Source of the DNA: Herbaspirillum seropedicae
GTDB taxonomy: Bacteria; Pseudomonadota; Gammaproteobacteria; Burkholderiales; Burkholderiaceae_D
DNA length: 64,000 nt
NCBI RefSeq assembly: GCF_001040945.1
Contig: NZ_CP011930.1
Coordinates: 3,015,704 to 3,079,703, forward strand
Direction of reading: 5' to 3'
Shown in pieces: positions 35,562 through 45,110 of the stretch; position 1 is the first letter of the stretch; every line of letters begins with the position of its first letter. The notes under the pieces are model-generated. The model was not told where the DNA came from and did no database searches. It saw only the letters and a program-made list of their open reading frames with translations. A program made the translations under genes and the position numbers.

Positions 35562-37175
35562 TCACGCTTGACGAGCGTTTGATGCCGACCTTGCCCCACC
35601 GGCGCGAGCCAGCGCTGCGCTCGACGTCGGCAACCTGAAGCGGCTGACCATGGAGGACAGCTGCATGGCCTGCTCCTGCAAGGCCTGCGACGCGGCTTCG
35701 GCTTCCTCCACGAGCGCTGCATTTTGCTGGGTGACGCTGTCCATCTGGGCGATGGCGAAATTGATTTCCGAGATCTCCTTGCTCTGGTGGTCGCTCACGG
35801 CGGCGATATCAGCGACGATGCTCGTGACCTGCTCCACGCTGGCGACCACGGCTTGCATCGTCTGCCCCGCTTTCTGCACCAATTGACTACCCGCCCCTAC
35901 CTGGTCCACGGTGTTGTCGATCAGGTTCTTTATTTCCTTGGCCGCCGTGGCCGAACGTTGTGCGAGGCTTCTGACTTCAGCCGCCACAATGGCGAAGCCG
36001 CGCCCGCCATCGCCCGCGCGGGCGGCTTCCACCGCCGCATTGAGCGCCAATATGTTGGTCTGGAAGGCGATGCTGTCGATGACCGAAATGATCTCGACGA
36101 TGCGACCAGATGCCGAACTGATCGAGGACATGGTATCGACCACATCCTGCATCGTCTGTCCCGCCTCGCCAGCAACGGATGAGGCGCCCAGGGCCAGTTC
36201 ATTGGCGCGCCGGGAATGCGCGGTCGTTTCCAGCATGCTGCCGGTGATCTGTTCCATCGCGGCCGCTGTCTGCTGCAGCGAACTGGCTTGCTCTTCCGTA
36301 CGTGAAGACAGATCCAGGTTGCCGGTGGCGATCTGCTGGGAGGCGGTGGCAATCGTCTCGCTACAGCTCTTGACGCCGCTGATGATGTGGCAAAGACTCT
36401 GGTTCATCTTGCCCAGAGCACCGATGACCTGTCCGGTTTCGTCGCTGCCTGCCGCGCCGATCTCAGTGCTCAGGTTGCCGGCGGCGACGGTGTCGGCAAT
36501 GCGCGCGGCCAGCGAGAGCGGTGACGAAATGATCCGCGCGATGATCACGGCCAAAGCAACGCCGATGAACGTCGATATCGCCAGGCTTGCAACGCCCCAC
36601 ATGAGCGACTCCCGATAGATCCGTGCGGTATCCGCCGCCGACTGGTCTCCGCCGCGCCGGTTGACATCGGCCAGGGTGCTGAAATCCTTGAGCAAGGAAA
36701 AATAGAGATCCGAGGACGCGCCAGCGAAGATGGCCTTGGCGGCCGCGACATCTTGCTGCGCCAGTGCATTCATCAACGCGCCATGCTCCTTGAGCAGCTG
36801 TTCCAGCCGCTGGCTCGCCTGCGGATAGAGGGCCTTTTCCTCGGGTTCCGATATCTGCGAACGATAGGTGTCGAGCGCGGCCTCCAGGTCCTTCAACACA
36901 TCGTCGGTACGGGCCTGCAGCGTCTTGGTCAATCCCGGGTCGGCGGCATAGAGGATCAGTTGCGACTCGTTGCTGCGCAGCCGGGCCAGTAGCAGTTTGA
37001 CGTCGCCCAGGGTCTTGATGCTGGGCAGCCAATTGGTCGCCAGCTCATTGGCTGACTGGTTGACCAGGCTGAGCTGCCAGAGGGAAAACGTCCCGGTCAC
37101 CGTCGCCAATACCAGGATGAGGCCAAATGAGATAAACAGCTTTCTGGAGATTCTAAGATCACGAAATTTCTTCAC
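35562..37175 (-). CDS. Methyl-accepting chemotaxis protein, 4HB sensor
   Basis: 537 aa. TM1 residues 11-33 ([19 protein letters not shown]), a four-helix-bundle periplasmic domain (4HB_MCP type, with [19 protein letters not shown]) to about 190, TM2 at about 193-216 ([20 protein letters not shown]), HAMP, then a Tsr-like signalling domain with [19 protein letters not shown]. The tail lacks a CheR-binding pentapeptide. Paralogue of the receptor at 26202-27761; the sensor domains differ. Next upstream is an HD-GYP gene, so chemotaxis and c-di-GMP genes are adjacent. Confidence 0.93.
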   Translation of the reverse strand: MKKFRDLRISRKLFISFGLILVLATVTGTFSLWQLSLVNQSANELATNWLPSIKTLGDVKLLLARLRSNESQLILYAADPGLTKTLQARTDDVLKDLEAALDTYRSQISEPEEKALYPQASQRLEQLLKEHGALMNALAQQDVAAAKAIFAGASSDLYFSLLKDFSTLADVNRRGGDQSAADTARIYRESLMWGVASLAISTFIGVALAVIIARIISSPLSLAARIADTVAAGNLSTEIGAAGSDETGQVIGALGKMNQSLCHIISGVKSCSETIATASQQIATGNLDLSSRTEEQASSLQQTAAAMEQITGSMLETTAHSRRANELALGASSVAGEAGQTMQDVVDTMSSISSASGRIVEIISVIDSIAFQTNILALNAAVEAARAGDGGRGFAIVAAEVRSLAQRSATAAKEIKNLIDNTVDQVGAGSQLVQKAGQTMQAVVASVEQVTSIVADIAAVSDHQSKEISEINFAIAQMDSVTQQNAALVEEAEAASQALQEQAMQLSSMVSRFRLPTSSAALARAGGARSASNARQA

Positions 37176-37313
37176 AATACGCCCCGATTTTTTTAAGGAT
37201 GATTTTGTTTTCCCACTGCGTGACTGCCTGCATCGCTGGCGGGAAAACAGGGTTGAGCTTGACGCTGGCTCAGCGTGTCAGGCCTCGGCCATTGCGCGCA
37301 TGATCCGGCGCAG

Positions 37314-38534
37314 TCAGTAATTCAAATCCTGCTGTTCAACAAGCCTGGTCACCCCCCATTTCTCGGGATCGACAGCGCCCACTATTTTGTTTGCTGATCT
37401 TCTCAGATCGATCAGGGTGGGCGTGACGGCTATCTTCTTGTTCGTGGAATAGAAAATCCTGACCAGGGGTGCAAGCAAGCTATCTGGTCGCTGCTCCAAC
37501 ACCATGGCCAGATGGCCCGTCTGCATCAACACGCAGGAACCAACGGGATAGATTCCCACTGCCTTGACAAAGGCCTGCAACACATCGAAATCAAAATGCC
37601 CCTTGCTCTGGGCCATATGCTGGATCGACCGGGAGGGATCCCATCCGCTCTTGTATGGACGATCGGAGGTGATGGCGTCATAGACATCGCATATCGCGCC
37701 CATCCTCGCGGTCATGGAGATGTCTCGTCCGGAAAGCTTGTAGGGATATCCGGTGCCATCCATCTTTTCATGGTGATGCAAGGAAACGTCCAAGGGCGCA
37801 TCGCCGATTCCCGGCAGCTCCTGCAGCAAGCGGTGACCCGCCAGCGGATGTGACTGGACCGAGACGAACTCCTCTTCCGTCAGTTTCGAGGGCTTGTTCA
37901 AGATGCTGGGCGGCACCGTCATCTTGCCGATATCGTGGAGCAGCCCCGCCATTCCAGCCTGCTGCCGCTCCTGAGCAGACAGGCCGAGCTGGTCGGCCAG
38001 CGAGATCATCATGGCGCAGACGGCCACCGAATGCATGTAGGTATAGTTATCGGCCGTCTTCAGACGCACCAGGCTAATCATGGCGTCCGCGTTGCGCGAC
38101 ACCGAGGCATTGATCTCGCGCACCAGGTCACTGGCCTCCTTGACATCGATGGTCTTGCCCATGCGCGCCTGGGAGAACATGGTGAGCACGGTCTTCTCTG
38201 ACGACGAGATGATGCGGGCCGCGCGTTCTCTCTCAGCCTGGATGTCAGTGCGTTTGCCGGCCTCCGGAAGAGCTTGCGCCACCTCGATCTCGGCATTCTT
38301 TCCAAGCGATGATTCGACGCCATTGCCTTGTTCTGCCTCGTCGGTCTGGACATCGGCTCCTTTGGCGATATCGATCACGATTTCCCGGATGGGACTGGCC
38401 TGCAGGGCCAGCAGATCCTTGTCTTTCTCGAGCAAAAACGGCTTTCGCCAGGCCGGCGGCCGCCGCCATGCTCCGGAGAAGGACTGGATATACATCCCGA
38501 TGCGCAACTGTTTGGGTGTAATGAACTTGAGCAT
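37314..38534 (-). CDS. HD-GYP cyclic-di-GMP phosphodiesterase
   Basis: 406 aa. Residues 1-140 look like the DUF3391-type N-terminal domain (LRIGMYIQSFSGAW). The HD-GYP domain follows with H168, HD at 200-201 (LLHDIGKMTVP), HHHE at 253-256 and DGTGYP at 259-264, so all catalytic metal ligands are present. The residue set predicts an active c-di-GMP hydrolase. No membrane segments. The gene is followed after 138 bases by the chemotaxis receptor at 35562-37175. Confidence 0.93.
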   Translation of the reverse strand: MLKFITPKQLRIGMYIQSFSGAWRRPPAWRKPFLLEKDKDLLALQASPIREIVIDIAKGADVQTDEAEQGNGVESSLGKNAEIEVAQALPEAGKRTDIQAERERAARIISSSEKTVLTMFSQARMGKTIDVKEASDLVREINASVSRNADAMISLVRLKTADNYTYMHSVAVCAMMISLADQLGLSAQERQQAGMAGLLHDIGKMTVPPSILNKPSKLTEEEFVSVQSHPLAGHRLLQELPGIGDAPLDVSLHHHEKMDGTGYPYKLSGRDISMTARMGAICDVYDAITSDRPYKSGWDPSRSIQHMAQSKGHFDFDVLQAFVKAVGIYPVGSCVLMQTGHLAMVLEQRPDSLLAPLVRIFYSTNKKIAVTPTLIDLRRSANKIVGAVDPEKWGVTRLVEQQDLNY

Positions 38535-38597
38535 TCAACAATCCCTGATAGGTACCAGCGCGAAGATCCCAAGATGAAGCGTCGCCCAGCCGCTGCC

Positions 38598-38780
38598 CTA
38601 TTCGCGGTCGCAGATGGGGAGGGAACGCTGCTCGTCGTCTTTCCCGCCTTGTCTAGTTGTTCTTGAAATAAGCCAAAGCGCGAAGGCGCATGCGCCAATC
38701 ACCAGATAGAGCAGATACGTCAGTGCAAAAACGCCCAGCCAATAGAGCATCCCCGTCAACGCAGTCACTGAAATCACCAT
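38598..38780 (-). CDS. Possible small membrane protein, 60 aa
   Basis: One long or two short hydrophobic helices (GMLYWLGVFALTYLLYLVIGACAFALWLI written in parts: GMLYWLGVFALTYLLY, then LVIGACAFALWL) and a charged tail (GGKDDEQR). Starts at ATG 38780 with GAGGG 10 bases upstream; an in-frame GTG at 38882 would add 34 residues without a ribosome site. Lies 63 bases upstream of the HD-GYP gene on the same strand. No family recognised. Confidence 0.4.
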   Translation of the reverse strand: MVISVTALTGMLYWLGVFALTYLLYLVIGACAFALWLISRTTRQGGKDDEQRSLPICDRE

Positions 38781-38882
38781 CCTTTCGAAACCCTCATGGG
38801 GCAGGGAAAAAATATCGCTCGATCCCACGCCATCAATCGGCCGGGTGCAAACCGCGCTCCCAGCACTTTCCTCGACACTCAC

Positions 38883-39293
38883 CCATCACAATTAATATTT
38901 ACAACATATTTTGTATTTATTTTATTTTATCATCACGATAGATTGTACTTTTAATATTTTTTATTGAGGTGTCGAGGAGCGTAGACAAAAACGAGGTCTA
39001 TCGCCAAGAACAGGCGCTTGGCGCTTTGAATACATGGGATGGGAGAGGAGACGTCAGCTTTGCGCGACAGAAACGCCGGCAGGTGCCGACCTGGCCTGTC
39101 AAAGCTGGCTATGCGATGGGAAGCGACAACGGCTGGATGTCGTTGTCGTTCTGTTGACGTGGATCGGGAGCGTGAACTACGGCCACGAAGGCGCGCCCTC
39201 TCAATGCTGGGCGATACCTTCGCACCCGATCACGGCATTCAGGGGCGACGGGAACCCTGGTGCGCGAGGTGGATTGATCCGATCAAACGATCC
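38883..39293. other. Gene-free region with AT-rich island
   Basis: 411 bases. Positions about 38885-38965 are strikingly AT-rich for this genome; the remainder returns to high GC but has no frame with a plausible ribosome site or product. The AT-rich part probably holds the promoter for the small membrane/HD-GYP genes. Confidence 0.5.
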
Positions 39294-39773
39294 TCATCCC
39301 GGCTTGACTTCATCATAGCGGCGCGCCAGCTCCTGGCGCAGCGACTTGCGAATCACGGCCGCCTCGAAACGGCGCTTTTCCTCCTGCGAGAAGGGTCGCA
39401 GCGGCGGCACCGGAATCGGCTTGCGCTGGTCATCCACCGCCACCATGGTGAAGAAGCAACTGTTGACGTGGCGCGTCTCCTGGGTACGGATGTTCTCGGC
39501 CACCACCTTGATGCCGATCTCCATGGAGGATTTGCCGGTGTGATTGACGCTGGCCAGGAAGGTCACCAGCTCGCCCACATGGATGGGTTGGCGGAACATC
39601 ACCTGGTCCACCGACAAGGTCACCACGTATTGCCCGGCATAGCGGCTGCCGCAGGCGTAGGCGACCTGGTCGAGCAGCTTGAGGATGGTTCCCCCGTGTA
39701 CGTTGCCGGCGAAATTGGCCATGTCCGGGGTCATCAGGACGGTCATGGTGAGTTGGTGAGATGGCAGATCCAT
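39294..39773 (-). CDS. Acyl-CoA thioesterase, hotdog fold (YciA/BFIT type)
   Basis: 159 aa. The hotdog thioesterase pattern is clear: PDMANFAGNVHGGTILKLLDQ (the catalytic Asn/Asp-His-Gly-Gly segment), VDQVMFRQPIHVGELV and MEIGIKVVAENI. Hydrolyses acyl-CoA to free acid and CoA; chain preference cannot be told. Start ATG 39773 (MDLPSHQL); the longer upstream frame overlaps the next gene and is rejected. Confidence 0.92.
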   Translation of the reverse strand: MDLPSHQLTMTVLMTPDMANFAGNVHGGTILKLLDQVAYACGSRYAGQYVVTLSVDQVMFRQPIHVGELVTFLASVNHTGKSSMEIGIKVVAENIRTQETRHVNSCFFTMVAVDDQRKPIPVPPLRPFSQEEKRRFEAAVIRKSLRQELARRYDEVKPG

Positions 39774-39954
39774 GGTGCGTGGCTCTCTCTGTTTGTGGTG
39801 GCGTTGGGTGATGGGGTCAAACGGCTTGCCGGCGCGGCGCTCCCCCGAGCGCAGACGCAACCGGCCGGGGCAGCTTTCGTGGAGGAAAGCGGCCCCGCCG
39901 CGGCCGCTATTATCGGCCAGCCAGCCCATCCATGGCAAAAAAACGCTGGGCCGC

Positions 39955-40887
39955 TCAGGCCCGCAGCACCGGCTCGGCGGCGGCAAAGTGCTCTTCGCAG
40001 TTGCGCAGGAACTGCGTGACCGAGGCGCGAATGGCTTCCGGCGACCAGCCGGCGATATGCGGCGTGAGCACGACGTTGGGCAAGGCAATCAAGGCTGCCG
40101 GCGGCTGCGGCTCACCCTCATAGACATCCAGTCCGGCGCCGGCCAGGCGTCCCGAGGACAGCGCCGCGCCCAGGGCGTCGGTATCGACGATGCTGCCGCG
40201 GCCGATGTTGACCAGATAGCCCTGCGGCCCCAGCTCCTCCAGCACGCGCGCATTGATCAGGTGCCGGGTCTGGGCGCCGCCGGGCGCAGCCACGATGAGG
40301 CAATCAGCCCATCCAGCCAGTTGGGCCACGTCCGGGAAGTAATGGTAATCGACGTCGTCGCGCTTCTTGCGGTTGCAATAGGCGATCTCAGCATCGAAGG
40401 CGGCGGCGCGGCGGGCGATCTTCTTCCCGATATTGCCCATGCCGACGATGCCCACGCGCTTGCCGGCCAGTTGCGGCTGCAGCGGAATAGTCTCGCGCCA
40501 GCCGCCGTCGCGGGTGTAGCGGTCCAGCACCGGAATGTTGCGCAGGATGGCCAGCAGCAGGCCCAGGGCGTGGTCGGCCACGCAATCCTCGTTGGTGCCG
40601 GCGCCGGTGGCGATCTCGATGCCATGCGCCTCGGCGTGCGCCACATCGACGTTCTCAAAGCCAGCGCCCAGGGTGCAGACCAGTTGCAGGTGCGGCAAGG
40701 CGCGCATCTCTTCGGCGGTGAGGCCGGTGGAACCATTGGTCAGCACCACGGCCACCTTGCGGGCCGGGCCGGCAATCATCTCGTCGCGCCGCTGGCGGTC
40801 GGGGGCGTAGAGGATGTCGTAGTGGGCGGCGATGGTGGCGGTGCTTTCCTCGGAGAGGTGGATCAGGACGAGTAAGGGCGGTTTCAT
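39955..40887 (-). CDS. D-2-hydroxyacid dehydrogenase family protein
   Basis: 310 aa. NAD-binding Rossmann motif GKRVGIVGMGNIGKKIA at about residues 143-159, catalytic-site Arg in NIGRGSIVDTDAL, and the Glu/His pair in DVYEGEPQPP and LTPHIAGWSPEA. Family members reduce glyoxylate, hydroxypyruvate or 2-ketogluconate; the present substrate is not determined. Start ATG 40887 (MKPPLLVLI), preferred over 40932. Confidence 0.92.
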   Translation of the reverse strand: MKPPLLVLIHLSEESTATIAAHYDILYAPDRQRRDEMIAGPARKVAVVLTNGSTGLTAEEMRALPHLQLVCTLGAGFENVDVAHAEAHGIEIATGAGTNEDCVADHALGLLLAILRNIPVLDRYTRDGGWRETIPLQPQLAGKRVGIVGMGNIGKKIARRAAAFDAEIAYCNRKKRDDVDYHYFPDVAQLAGWADCLIVAAPGGAQTRHLINARVLEELGPQGYLVNIGRGSIVDTDALGAALSSGRLAGAGLDVYEGEPQPPAALIALPNVVLTPHIAGWSPEAIRASVTQFLRNCEEHFAAAEPVLRA

Positions 40888-41014
40888 GAGATGGGCTGGC
40901 AATGCGGGGGTGAAGGAAAATGCAATGCCCACATTCTATTGCGAATCGGTCAAACGGGGCAGTTGCCGACATGGCTGGACACTTCCATGCCAGTTCCGTG
41001 CCAGCAAAAATGAA

Positions 41015-41044
41015 CAGGCCCGCTGCGCTGGGCGAGCGGGCCTG
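41015..41044 (-). terminator. Terminator of the 80-aa gene
   Basis: Perfect 10-base arms CAGGCCCGCT (41015-41024) and AGCGGGCCTG (41035-41044). On the minus strand it is followed by TTCATTTTTG. It lies 38 bases past the stop. Confidence 0.8.
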
Positions 41045-41082
41045 ACATTGGCAAGGATGGGATGGAGGCGCGGCCTGGGCGC

Positions 41083-41325
41083 TCAGTGCCGCGCCTGCTG
41101 CTGTTCCAGCAACTCATGGGCGGCCTGGCGCGCACCGGCCTCGGCCGATTTTTCATCGGCAAAGGTCTGGTCGGCCAAGACCCGCTGGGCCGGGAACACC
41201 GGGTTGCGGTGCATGGGGTTGGTGGAATGGCCGAAGATGGCAACCTGCGCCACCCATTCCTCGCCACCGACGACTCGCACGCCGGCATACTCGACTTCGT
41301 AATCGCCTATCTGTTCGGTGGGCAT
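41083..41325 (-). CDS. Hypothetical protein, 80 aa
   Basis: Soluble protein beginning MPTEQIGDYEVEYAGVRV, with a Gln/Ala/Glu helix at the end (AHELLEQQQARH). Start ATG 41325 has GAGGAGA eight bases upstream and the gene has its own terminator, so it is likely real. No family recognised. Downstream neighbour of the DUF6139-like gene, 48 bases away. Confidence 0.75.
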   Translation of the reverse strand: MPTEQIGDYEVEYAGVRVVGGEEWVAQVAIFGHSTNPMHRNPVFPAQRVLADQTFADEKSAEAGARQAAHELLEQQQARH

Positions 41326-41373
41326 GGTCTGTCTCCTCGTTGCGTGGCGTTAAGTTGGGTTGCGCCGCGCCGC

Positions 41374-41622
41374 TCAGGACGCGCCGTCGCCGCTGCGTTC
41401 GGCCAGATGGGTGATGGCGTAGCCCTTTTCGCCGATCTGCATGAAGGCGTCCTCGGCCTGCAGGGTGAAATGTCGCTTGCCGTCGCGCTCGAAGTCCACG
41501 TTCTGCTCATGGATCTGCCAGTCGGTATTGGTGACTTCGTCCGGCAACATCTTTTCGTGAGGAATGACGAGGTAGGAAAACAAACCTGCGCCATCCGGGC
41601 GCTTGTACACGTCGACTTTCAT
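41374..41622 (-). CDS. DUF6139-like small protein
   Basis: 82 aa. MKVDVYKRPDG, LFSYLVIPHEKMLPDEVTNTDW and a C-terminal QIGEKGYAITHL match the pattern I associate with a Burkholderiales small-protein family (DUF6139). Function unknown. Start ATG 41622 with AGGAGG-like CAGGAGGCTGATA upstream; an in-frame ATG at 41730 lacks support. Confidence 0.75.
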   Translation of the reverse strand: MKVDVYKRPDGAGLFSYLVIPHEKMLPDEVTNTDWQIHEQNVDFERDGKRHFTLQAEDAFMQIGEKGYAITHLAERSGDGAS

Positions 41623-41773
41623 TATCAGCCTCCTGGTCGGGTTGAACAATGGCGGTGCGCCCTGGGCGCTCCTTGAAGATGCGACTTGCGGTATGAAGTT
41701 TGGTTCACGCGCAGCGACTCGCTTCACCATAGCAGTTGCGCCAGGGGGATGCCAGCAGCGTTTGCTGCAGAGT

Positions 41774-42718
41774 TCAGTCAGCCTGGCGGCGCAGCCAGCT
41801 CAACAGTCCGGACAGGCTGCGGAAGTCGGCCAGGGAGCGGCACGACAGATGGGGATGGCGCTCGCGCAGCATACGCGAGAGCGCCGCGCCGGGGCCCAGT
41901 TCCAGGGCGACGGTCACGCCGCGCTCCACGCAGGCGTCCATGCAGGCGGCCCACTGGATGGGCTCGGTCAGCTGGCGCAGCAGCAGCGCACAGGCCTGGT
42001 GCGCATCAGCGATGCCCTGGCCGCTGACGCCGGCCAGTAGCGCCGTCTTGGGGGCGTGCAAGGACAGCCCTTCCAGCGCTGCGGCAAAGGGCGTTACGGC
42101 GGCCTGCATCAGCGGCGTGTGCGAGGCCAGCCCCACGGGCAAGACCGTGGTTCGCGCACCGCGCCCGGCCAGCTCGGCAGCGACCGCCTCCAGGGCCGGG
42201 CTGGAACCACCGGCAATGAGGGTATCGTCCCCGGTGACGATGGCTACATGCGCGCCATGCCGCAGCAGGCAATCCTGGGCGGCGGCCAGATCAATGCCGC
42301 CCAGCGCCATGAGACCCTGCCCGGGCCGGGATCGCGCCGCCGCATCCATGGCCGCAGCACGCTGCGCCGCCAGCGCCACGGCCGCCACAGGATCGATCAC
42401 CTCGGCCACCGCATAGGCCGACAGCTCGCCTACGCTATAGCCGGCCACCGCTACCGGCGGCCCGGCAATGGCGGCCAGGGGTTCGCGCAGGGCTTGCCAG
42501 GCGGCCAGTTGCGCGGCCACGATCAAGACCTGTGCATTGCCATTGGCGTACAGATGGGTGGGCTGCGAGAGCACCTGCGCCAACGGTGCATCCAGGTAGT
42601 CCGTCAAGGGAAGCTGGTCGAGGAAAGCGGCGGCCTGTTCATCTTCGCGCAGCAGGTCGAACAGGCCGGCATGCTGTGCGCCCTGACCCGGGCAGAGGAT
42701 GGCCAGCCGCATGCTCAT
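41774..42718 (-). CDS. mdcH: Malonyl transferase MdcH (malonate decarboxylase epsilon)
   Basis: Acyltransferase that loads malonyl onto the acyl-carrier subunit to start the decarboxylase cycle. FabD-like: CPGQGAQHAG at residues 9-18 and the nucleophile motif AGYSVGE with Ser95. The later FAAALEGLSL and QWAACMDACVERG segments are consistent. 314 aa. Start ATG 42718 overlaps the mdcB stop by ATGA; last gene of the operon. Confidence 0.9.
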   Translation of the reverse strand: MSMRLAILCPGQGAQHAGLFDLLREDEQAAAFLDQLPLTDYLDAPLAQVLSQPTHLYANGNAQVLIVAAQLAAWQALREPLAAIAGPPVAVAGYSVGELSAYAVAEVIDPVAAVALAAQRAAAMDAAARSRPGQGLMALGGIDLAAAQDCLLRHGAHVAIVTGDDTLIAGGSSPALEAVAAELAGRGARTTVLPVGLASHTPLMQAAVTPFAAALEGLSLHAPKTALLAGVSGQGIADAHQACALLLRQLTEPIQWAACMDACVERGVTVALELGPGAALSRMLRERHPHLSCRSLADFRSLSGLLSWLRRQAD

Positions 42719-43641
42719 GCGCCGCGCTCCAGCTCCAGCGCCATCGCCTGATGCACCAGGCAGGCCGCGGCCAGCAAGTCGGCCGCGCCGCCCGGCGAAA
42801 GCCGATGCGCCACGAAATCATGATGGCAGGCCAGCGCCTGCGTCCGCCATCCGGGCGCGCCGGTACCGCCAGCGGCGAGGAAGGCGGCGCTCTGCTGGCG
42901 CACGCGCTGCGCGCCCTCAGCGCCGCCGCGATGATAGACATTGGTATCGCTGATATGGGCCATCAAGGCGAACAGCGCGTCGATGCGCGCCTCGTGCGGT
43001 GCGCGCCCCTGCTCCAGCGTGGACTGCAACTGCGGCAGGGCTACCTCGAAGACCGCCGGAAAGCCCAGCGCGCCCTCTTCGCGCGCCCCGCCCACGGCAT
43101 GCGCGAGCGCTACCGACTGACCGTGGCTGCGCTGGCCGGCGCCGTGATCGAGATGGACGCCACTATGGCGCGCCAGCGCATCGCCCCACTGGATCAGCAG
43201 CGTGGCGCGGATGACCTCGGCCTGCAAGGGCAGCTTGCGGCCACGGCAATAGGCCATGGCGGCGCACAGCATGCCCAGCGCGAAGATCGCACCGCGATGG
43301 GTGTTGACGCCGCCGGTGGCGCGCAGCATGCGGGCCTCGGCGGCAATGGCCAGCTTCTGCAGGTGATGGAAAGGGGCGCCCTTGAGGCCCGCAACGGCAA
43401 TCTGGAAGAAATAGTGGCGCAGCGAAAAAAGGCTGCGCAGGAAGGTGCTGGCGTCCATGTCGTCATGGCTGCCGTTGTCGATCAGCGAGACCAGCCCCGG
43501 CTTGGGATACAGCACCAGTTCCTGATGCAGGCTGCGCAGCGCCAGGCGCGCCAGCTGACGACAGAACTGCAGGTTCTGGCGCACGGCGCGGCGCTGTTGC
43601 AGAGGATGCAGCGGCGCCGCCAGCAGGGCGGGATGGGCCAT
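42715..43641 (-). CDS. mdcB: Triphosphoribosyl-dephospho-CoA synthase MdcB
   Basis: Makes the precursor of the decarboxylase prosthetic group. CitG/MdcB-type segments: LYPKPGLVSLIDNGSHDDMD, GVNTHRGAIFALGML and SDTNVYHRGG. 308 aa from ATG 43641, which overlaps the mdcG stop by one base (TGATG); ATG 43653 is an alternative that adds four residues. Confidence 0.9.
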   Translation of the reverse strand: MAHPALLAAPLHPLQQRRAVRQNLQFCRQLARLALRSLHQELVLYPKPGLVSLIDNGSHDDMDASTFLRSLFSLRHYFFQIAVAGLKGAPFHHLQKLAIAAEARMLRATGGVNTHRGAIFALGMLCAAMAYCRGRKLPLQAEVIRATLLIQWGDALARHSGVHLDHGAGQRSHGQSVALAHAVGGAREEGALGFPAVFEVALPQLQSTLEQGRAPHEARIDALFALMAHISDTNVYHRGGAEGAQRVRQQSAAFLAAGGTGAPGWRTQALACHHDFVAHRLSPGGAADLLAAACLVHQAMALELERGA

Positions 43642-44354
43642 CAGACGACGCATGCCTGCCCTTCCCTGGCGGCCAAGGCAGCCAGGAGTTGCGCCACCGG
43701 TTCCAGCGCCACAGCCGCAGGCCGCTTGACCATCACCCTGGCGTCGCTCTTCGTCTCCTTGCGCATCACCTGTTGCCATTCCTTCCACGACACCGCTGCG
43801 CCATCCGGGAAGACGATCTCGCCATCCAGCGGCAGCATGGCCGCCTGCCGCGCCAGCAGCTGCAGCCCCTGCGCCAGTTGCGCCTGGCTGTCCGGCGCGA
43901 ACAGCAGGTCGATATCGGAACTGCTGCGCACGTAGGCCTGGGCGGTGATGGCCTGCCAGGACAGCGAACCGAACACCGCCAAGGCAATGCCCGCCGCCTG
44001 CATCTGCTGCTGCAGCGCCTCCATGCCCGCCTGCCAGCCCTGTGGCAGACCGTGCAGTCGCGCCGCCGCAATATCGCGCAACAGATAGGGAGCATGGCTG
44101 GCCGCTACCTCGGCGCGTTGCACGCGCAAGGCCAGGCGCGGCTTGTTGCCCTGCGCATCGGGCGGCAAGGCGATGCCGGCGCAGAGTTCGTCGGCACCGG
44201 CATCAGCCTCGGCGCGGCGCACCACGACCGGCCAGCGCATCTGCCGCCAGCGCGCCAGCACCGCCTGCTCGCGGCTGTCCTGGGACTGCGTCTGCAAGCG
44301 CGTCCAGGCGGCCTCGGTGAGCCAGAGCAGATGATGACGTGGCGCCGGCGTCAT
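43641..44354 (-). CDS. mdcG: Phosphoribosyl-dephospho-CoA transferase MdcG
   Basis: Nucleotidyltransferase that attaches the prosthetic group to MdcC. The GSLSWQAITAQ and SSSDIDLLFAP segments form the GS...DxD nucleotidyltransferase motif. 237 aa. Start ATG 44354 (MTPAPRHHLLWL) lies 5 bases past the mdcE stop; in-frame codons further up lie inside mdcE. Confidence 0.88.
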   Translation of the reverse strand: MTPAPRHHLLWLTEAAWTRLQTQSQDSREQAVLARWRQMRWPVVVRRAEADAGADELCAGIALPPDAQGNKPRLALRVQRAEVAASHAPYLLRDIAAARLHGLPQGWQAGMEALQQQMQAAGIALAVFGSLSWQAITAQAYVRSSSDIDLLFAPDSQAQLAQGLQLLARQAAMLPLDGEIVFPDGAAVSWKEWQQVMRKETKSDARVMVKRPAAVALEPVAQLLAALAAREGQACVV

Positions 44355-44359
44355 CGCGT

Positions 44360-45100
44360 TCACCCGTTCAAGGGTGCATCGTGGGCCACGGCGTCGATCA
44401 CGCGCTGCGCCCATTGACGCCCGCCGCGCGCACGACCCAGCGCGGCCCGCACATCGGCATTGTCCGCGCTCGCCAGCGCCTGGCGCATGGCCTGGGCCAG
44501 GTCGCCGCTCCAGATCTCGGCCACGCCGCCCATGCGCAGGTAGTTTTCCGGACCCGGCGCGAAGACCGGGTTGCTCTTGGCCAGTTCGGTGAGGCGTTCT
44601 TCGGGCACCTTGGTGATGCGCGCCATCGCCGGCAGGCCCATGACGCGAATGGTGGCGTCGGGCAAGGCGTAGCAGGCGTCGGCAATCAGGCCGCTGGTGA
44701 TGAAGCCGCCCGACAAGGCCTGGTCATAGACCAGGCCAATGACGCGATGGCCCTGGCGGCGCGCCAGTTCAACACACTTGCCCAGGTGCGCCATGTAGCT
44801 GTTGATGCCGAGCATTTCATCGCGGTGGCGCAGGCGCTGGCCTTGCGTATCGACCAGGATGACGATGGCGCGGCCCGGATGGTTGCGCACGGTGTCCAGG
44901 ATGGCGGTGGCCTGCGCCAGCGCAATCTCGATGCCGATGGGCGTGTGGCCGGTGGTGCCGACCACGGTGACGGTGTGGCCATCGACCTGGGCGGTACCGG
45001 AAAGGAAATGCTCTGATTCAGTGATCTGGTGGCCCTGCGGGAACAAGGTCTGCGCCAATGCGCGCCAGTCCACCTGGCCGGGAGTCGGGGTTGCGGTCAT
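44360..45100 (-). CDS. mdcE: Malonate decarboxylase gamma subunit
   Basis: Co-decarboxylase of the biotin-independent malonate decarboxylase, a carboxyltransferase-like crotonase-fold subunit. Segments such as GTTGHTPIGIEIALAQA, ALSGGFITSGLIAD and MGLPAMARITKVPEERL are typical. 246 aa. Works with MdcD on malonyl-MdcC to give acetyl-MdcC and CO2. Confidence 0.92.
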   Translation of the reverse strand: MTATPTPGQVDWRALAQTLFPQGHQITESEHFLSGTAQVDGHTVTVVGTTGHTPIGIEIALAQATAILDTVRNHPGRAIVILVDTQGQRLRHRDEMLGINSYMAHLGKCVELARRQGHRVIGLVYDQALSGGFITSGLIADACYALPDATIRVMGLPAMARITKVPEERLTELAKSNPVFAPGPENYLRMGGVAEIWSGDLAQAMRQALASADNADVRAALGRARGGRQWAQRVIDAVAHDAPLNG

Positions 45101-45110
45101 GGCTGTCCTC

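Noticed and set aside
38969..39157. Plus-strand 62-codon frame starting with GTG after the AT-rich island
   Set aside because: No Shine-Dalgarno at proper distance and no recognisable product.
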